Below are positions 6,600 through 8,308 of a stretch of DNA of 8,308 bases, piece by piece. The DNA lies in assembly GCA_025924435.1 (NCBI GenBank), contig JAICIL010000199.1, positions 1 through 8,308 of the forward strand, written 5' to 3'. A program made the position numbers and the translations under genes. Position 1 is the stretch's first letter, and every line of letters begins with the position of its first letter. The notes under the pieces were generated by a model, which did no database searches, was not told where the DNA came from, and saw only the letters and a list, made by a program, of their open reading frames with translations. This stretch comes from Chloroflexia bacterium. Lineage in GTDB: Bacteria; Chloroflexota; Chloroflexia; Thermomicrobiales; JALYUS01.

Positions 6600-7064
6600 A
6601 TGCAGGAATCACGGCAGGGCAACAATCGCGGGACCGAAGTCGTGATCCTCGGCTGCGGGCGCGTCGGCTCGCGGCTGGCGACGATGATGGACGGCGACGG
6701 CTTCGATGTCACCGTCATTGATACCGACGGTTACGCATTCCGCCGGTTGCCGCAGGCATTTCGCGGGCGCACGATCCTCGGCACCGGCATTGACGAGGAT
6801 GTCCTCCGCCGCGCCGGTATCGAGGGGGCGCGGACGTTCATCGCGGTCACAAACAACGACAATCCCAACATCATGGCCGCGCAGATCGCGCGGGCGGTCT
6901 TTGGTGTGCCGGAAATTCTCGTGCGCATCTACGATGTCGAGCGGGCGAATGTCTACGCCCAACTCGGGCTGAACATTATTTGCCCGACGGCGACCATCGC
7001 GCAGTTGTTCCGCGATCAGGTCGCGCAACGCCCGAACGCGGCGGGCGCTCCGAGCGGATCATAA
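6600..7064 (+). CDS. RCK/TrkA N-terminal domain protein (TrkA-N only)
   Basis: A 154-aa protein with only the NAD-binding RCK_N (TrkA_N) Rossmann domain. It carries G18-x-G20-x-x-G23 in VVILGCGRVGS, an acidic D41 at the end of strand two for the nucleotide ribose, then TILGTGIDEDVLRRAG, FIAVTNNDNPNIMAAQIA and the closing ICPTATIAQLF helix. Proteins of this type form the cytosolic gating ring of Trk/Ktr cation channels. No RCK_C domain follows; the chain stops about 15 residues after the Rossmann fold, unlike the neighbouring full-length paralogue. The usual GDxxD segment has Thr in place of the first Asp. The ATG at 6600 is preceded by AAAGGGAACGGG. An in-frame GTG at 6558 overlaps the USP stop as GTGA and would add 14 residues; it cannot be ruled out. 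Confidence 0.9.
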   Translation: MQESRQGNNRGTEVVILGCGRVGSRLATMMDGDGFDVTVIDTDGYAFRRLPQAFRGRTILGTGIDEDVLRRAGIEGARTFIAVTNNDNPNIMAAQIARAVFGVPEILVRIYDVERANVYAQLGLNIICPTATIAQLFRDQVAQRPNAAGAPSGS

Positions 7065-7076
7065 GGGAGCAGACGC

Positions 7077-7745
7077 GTGTACATCGTGGTCGTCGGTGGC
7101 GGCAAGGTCGGCTATTATCTGACGAAAACCCTCGTCACCGAGGGATACGAGGTCTTGCTGATCGAGAAGGACGCCGCGAAAGTCCAAACCTGGAGCGAGC
7201 GTTTCGGCGCCGTCGTCCTGCATGGGGACGGTTGCGAGGTCGCCATCCTGGAGAAGGCGGGCGTCGCCCGCGCGGATGTGCTGATCGCCACGACGGGCCA
7301 CGACGAGGACAACCTCGTGATTGCGCAACTGGGGCAGAACCTCTTCAAGGTGCCGAAGGTGATCGCACGGGTCAATAACCCGAAGAATGAGGATATCTTC
7401 CGCCGCCTCGGCGTGACATACACCGTCAGCCAGACGAACATCATCCTCAACCGGATCGAGGAAGAGATACCCCACCGTCCGCTCATCCATCTCAGCACGC
7501 TCCGCCATGCCGATCTCGCGATCGTCGAGGTGGACATCGAAGCGGACGCGCCCGTCGTCGGGCAGGAAATCCGCGCGGTGCGCTTCCCGCCGGATACGAT
7601 TGTCGCCGCCGTCGTGCGGGAAAATAGCCTGGTGATGCCGCGCGGCGAGACGCGATTCGCCCCCGGCGACCGCGTGATCGCGCTGACGCGCCGCGCCCAC
7701 GAAGGGGCGTTGCGCGATGCGCTGGTCGGGGACGCGACTCCGTAG
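7077..7745 (+). CDS. TrkA family potassium uptake regulator (RCK_N plus RCK_C)
   Basis: A 222-aa cytosolic regulatory subunit of a Trk/Ktr-type cation transporter. Residues 1 to about 120 are the RCK_N Rossmann domain: G7-x-G9-x-x-G12 in VVVGGGKVGYYL, acidic E30 after strand two, GDGCEVAILEKAG, and VLIATTGHDEDN. Residues about 147-217 are the RCK_C (TrkA_C) domain, with MPRGETRFAPGDRVIALT near its end. RCK_C domains bind small ligands in some relatives, such as c-di-AMP in Firmicutes KtrA; nothing here shows which ligand. The GTG start is preceded by AAGGGAG overlapping the TAA of the previous gene, 12 bp upstream, so the two RCK genes are surely co-expressed and may form a mixed ring. No TrkH/KtrB pore gene is in the window. 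The use of trkA, ktrA or ceoC as a name is left open. Confidence 0.94.
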   Translation: MYIVVVGGGKVGYYLTKTLVTEGYEVLLIEKDAAKVQTWSERFGAVVLHGDGCEVAILEKAGVARADVLIATTGHDEDNLVIAQLGQNLFKVPKVIARVNNPKNEDIFRRLGVTYTVSQTNIILNRIEEEIPHRPLIHLSTLRHADLAIVEVDIEADAPVVGQEIRAVRFPPDTIVAAVVRENSLVMPRGETRFAPGDRVIALTRRAHEGALRDALVGDATP

Positions 7746-7757
7746 CCGCCGCTAGTT

Positions 7758-7848
7758 CCTAACCCCCACTGCCCGGAGGGCACTCGCTTCCCTCCGAGGG
7801 AAGGGGAGAAAAAGCCCCCTCCCTTTGAGGGAGGGGGTTGGGGGTAGG
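7758..7848. repeat. C-rich palindromic intergenic element bounded by CCTAACCCCC / GGGGGTAGG
   Basis: A 91-bp element in the convergent gap. Its ends are imperfect inverted repeats, CCTAACCCCCA (7758-7768) and TTGGGGGTAGG (7838-7848). Inside are two perfect hairpins: CTTCCCT/AGGGAAG with a 3-nt loop (7787-7803) and CCCCCTCCCT/AGGGAGGGGG with a 3-nt loop (7815-7837). The core of the inverted repeat at 93-157 has the same style (CCTCACCCCCC...CCCCTCTCC), so this is probably one family of dispersed MITE/REP-like elements. It encodes nothing. Confidence 0.7.
7809..7837 (-). terminator. Intrinsic terminator of the Glu/Leu/Phe/Val dehydrogenase gene
   Basis: Read on the minus strand, a 10-bp G+C-rich stem with a 3-nt loop (7837-7815) is followed by C and then five T residues (7813-7809). 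It begins 18 bp after the dehydrogenase stop codon. This is the classic Rho-independent form. For the plus-strand RCK operon coming the other way, the stem has no T-tract, so that transcript would have to end by another route. Confidence 0.75.
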
Positions 7849-7855
7849 ACAATCC

Positions 7856-8308
7856 TCACGGGAAGATGCCGAGCGCCTGCGTCGCTTCGACGACGCGCTT
7901 AATCGCGAGGACGAGCGCGGCGGTGCGCAGGCTGATCTGCTTCTCCCGCGCGATCTCGTAGAGTTCGTTAAAGGCGCGCACCATGAAGACATGCAGGCGG
8001 CTGTTCACTTCGCTCTCCGACCAGGCGAACGCCTGGAGCGCCTGCACCCACTCGAAATAGGAGACGATCACGCCGCCCGCGTTCGCATAGATGTCGGGCA
8101 CGACGGTGATTCCCCGATCGTGCAAGATGGCGTCCGCTTCCGGCGTCGTCGGGCCGTTCGCCCCTTCCGCGACCATCTTGGCGGCGATCTTGTCGGCGTT
8201 CTGCTCGGTGATCTGCTTCTCGAGGGCGGCGGGGATGAGGATGTCGCACGGCAGCGTCAGCAGCTCCGCGTTCGTCACCGCCTCCGCGCCGGGGAAGTCT
8301 GTCAGCCG
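7856..8308 (-). CDS. Glu/Leu/Phe/Val dehydrogenase, C-terminal part (5' end outside the window)
   Basis: The last 150 residues of an NAD(P)-dependent amino acid dehydrogenase, most likely glutamate dehydrogenase, which interconverts glutamate with 2-oxoglutarate and ammonium. The frame is open through the window edge, starting RLTDFPGAEAVTNAELLTLP, so the gene continues upstream; the internal GTG at 8278 is a valine in the family context. Family landmarks are CDILIPAALEKQIT (end of the nucleotide-binding strands), AEGANGPTTPEAD, and PDIYANAGGVIVSYFEWVQ. It ends with helices and ALGIFP before TGA. Glutamate versus leucine/valine/phenylalanine specificity lies partly in the missing N-terminal half, so the substrate is not certain. 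It is convergent with the RCK operon and followed by a strong terminator. Confidence 0.95.
   Translation of the reverse strand, partial: RLTDFPGAEAVTNAELLTLPCDILIPAALEKQITEQNADKIAAKMVAEGANGPTTPEADAILHDRGITVVPDIYANAGGVIVSYFEWVQALQAFAWSESEVNSRLHVFMVRAFNELYEIAREKQISLRTAALVLAIKRVVEATQALGIFP

Noticed and set aside
7059..7700. 213-codon minus-strand frame opposite the TrkA gene
   Set aside because: Shadow of a clear RCK_N/RCK_C protein; no ribosome site and no family features.
7856..8278. A complete short gene starting at the GTG at 8278
   Set aside because: The frame is open to the window edge and the upstream residues match the dehydrogenase family, so the GTG is an internal valine.

Overview
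GC-rich bacterial chromosomal window carrying mainly housekeeping and transport genes. The best guess for the source is Chloroflexota (Thermomicrobia-like or an uncultured relative). This rests on overall protein style, a Tat-type lipoprotein with a long Ala/Thr linker, frequent GTG starts, and C-rich palindromic intergenic repeats. It is an inference, not a proof. No phage, transposase, CRISPR, rRNA or tRNA is visible.

Layout. Positions 1-246 form a perfect 121-bp inverted repeat around a 4-nt loop, so the first 83 bases are a mirror copy of the 3' end of the next gene; an assembly fold-back at a contig end is the simplest explanation. A minus-strand gene (164-1582) encodes a Tat-exported, branched-chain-amino-acid-type ABC substrate-binding lipoprotein. 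A 322-bp divergent intergenic region separates it from secA (1905-4535, plus). That region holds a candidate -10 element for each direction, a diverged 34-bp direct repeat, and consecutive small hairpins in the presumed leader of the binding-protein gene. secA is complete, but its C-terminal zinc motif lacks one cysteine. A palindromic repeat follows.

Next come two tiny, translationally coupled minus-strand genes (5188-4729). The first encodes a 77-aa protein made of three 20-residue repeats; the second encodes a 73-aa single-pass membrane protein. Divergent from them is a calcineurin-like metallophosphoesterase (5293-6018). A recognisable promoter at 6021-6049 precedes a tight three-gene plus-strand operon: a UspA-like protein, a short RCK/TrkA-N-only protein, and a TrkA-N plus TrkA-C protein. 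These look like the soluble regulatory part of a potassium or other cation transporter whose membrane pore is not in the window. The operon ends against a C-rich repeat that contains a good intrinsic terminator for the convergent, partial Glu/Leu/Phe/Val dehydrogenase gene (7856 to beyond 8308, minus).

The genes do not form one pathway. The USP-RCK-RCK set is the only clear functional unit of more than two genes. The least explained items are the structured, internally repeated leader of the binding-protein gene, the small two-gene module of unknown function, and the altered SecA zinc site.
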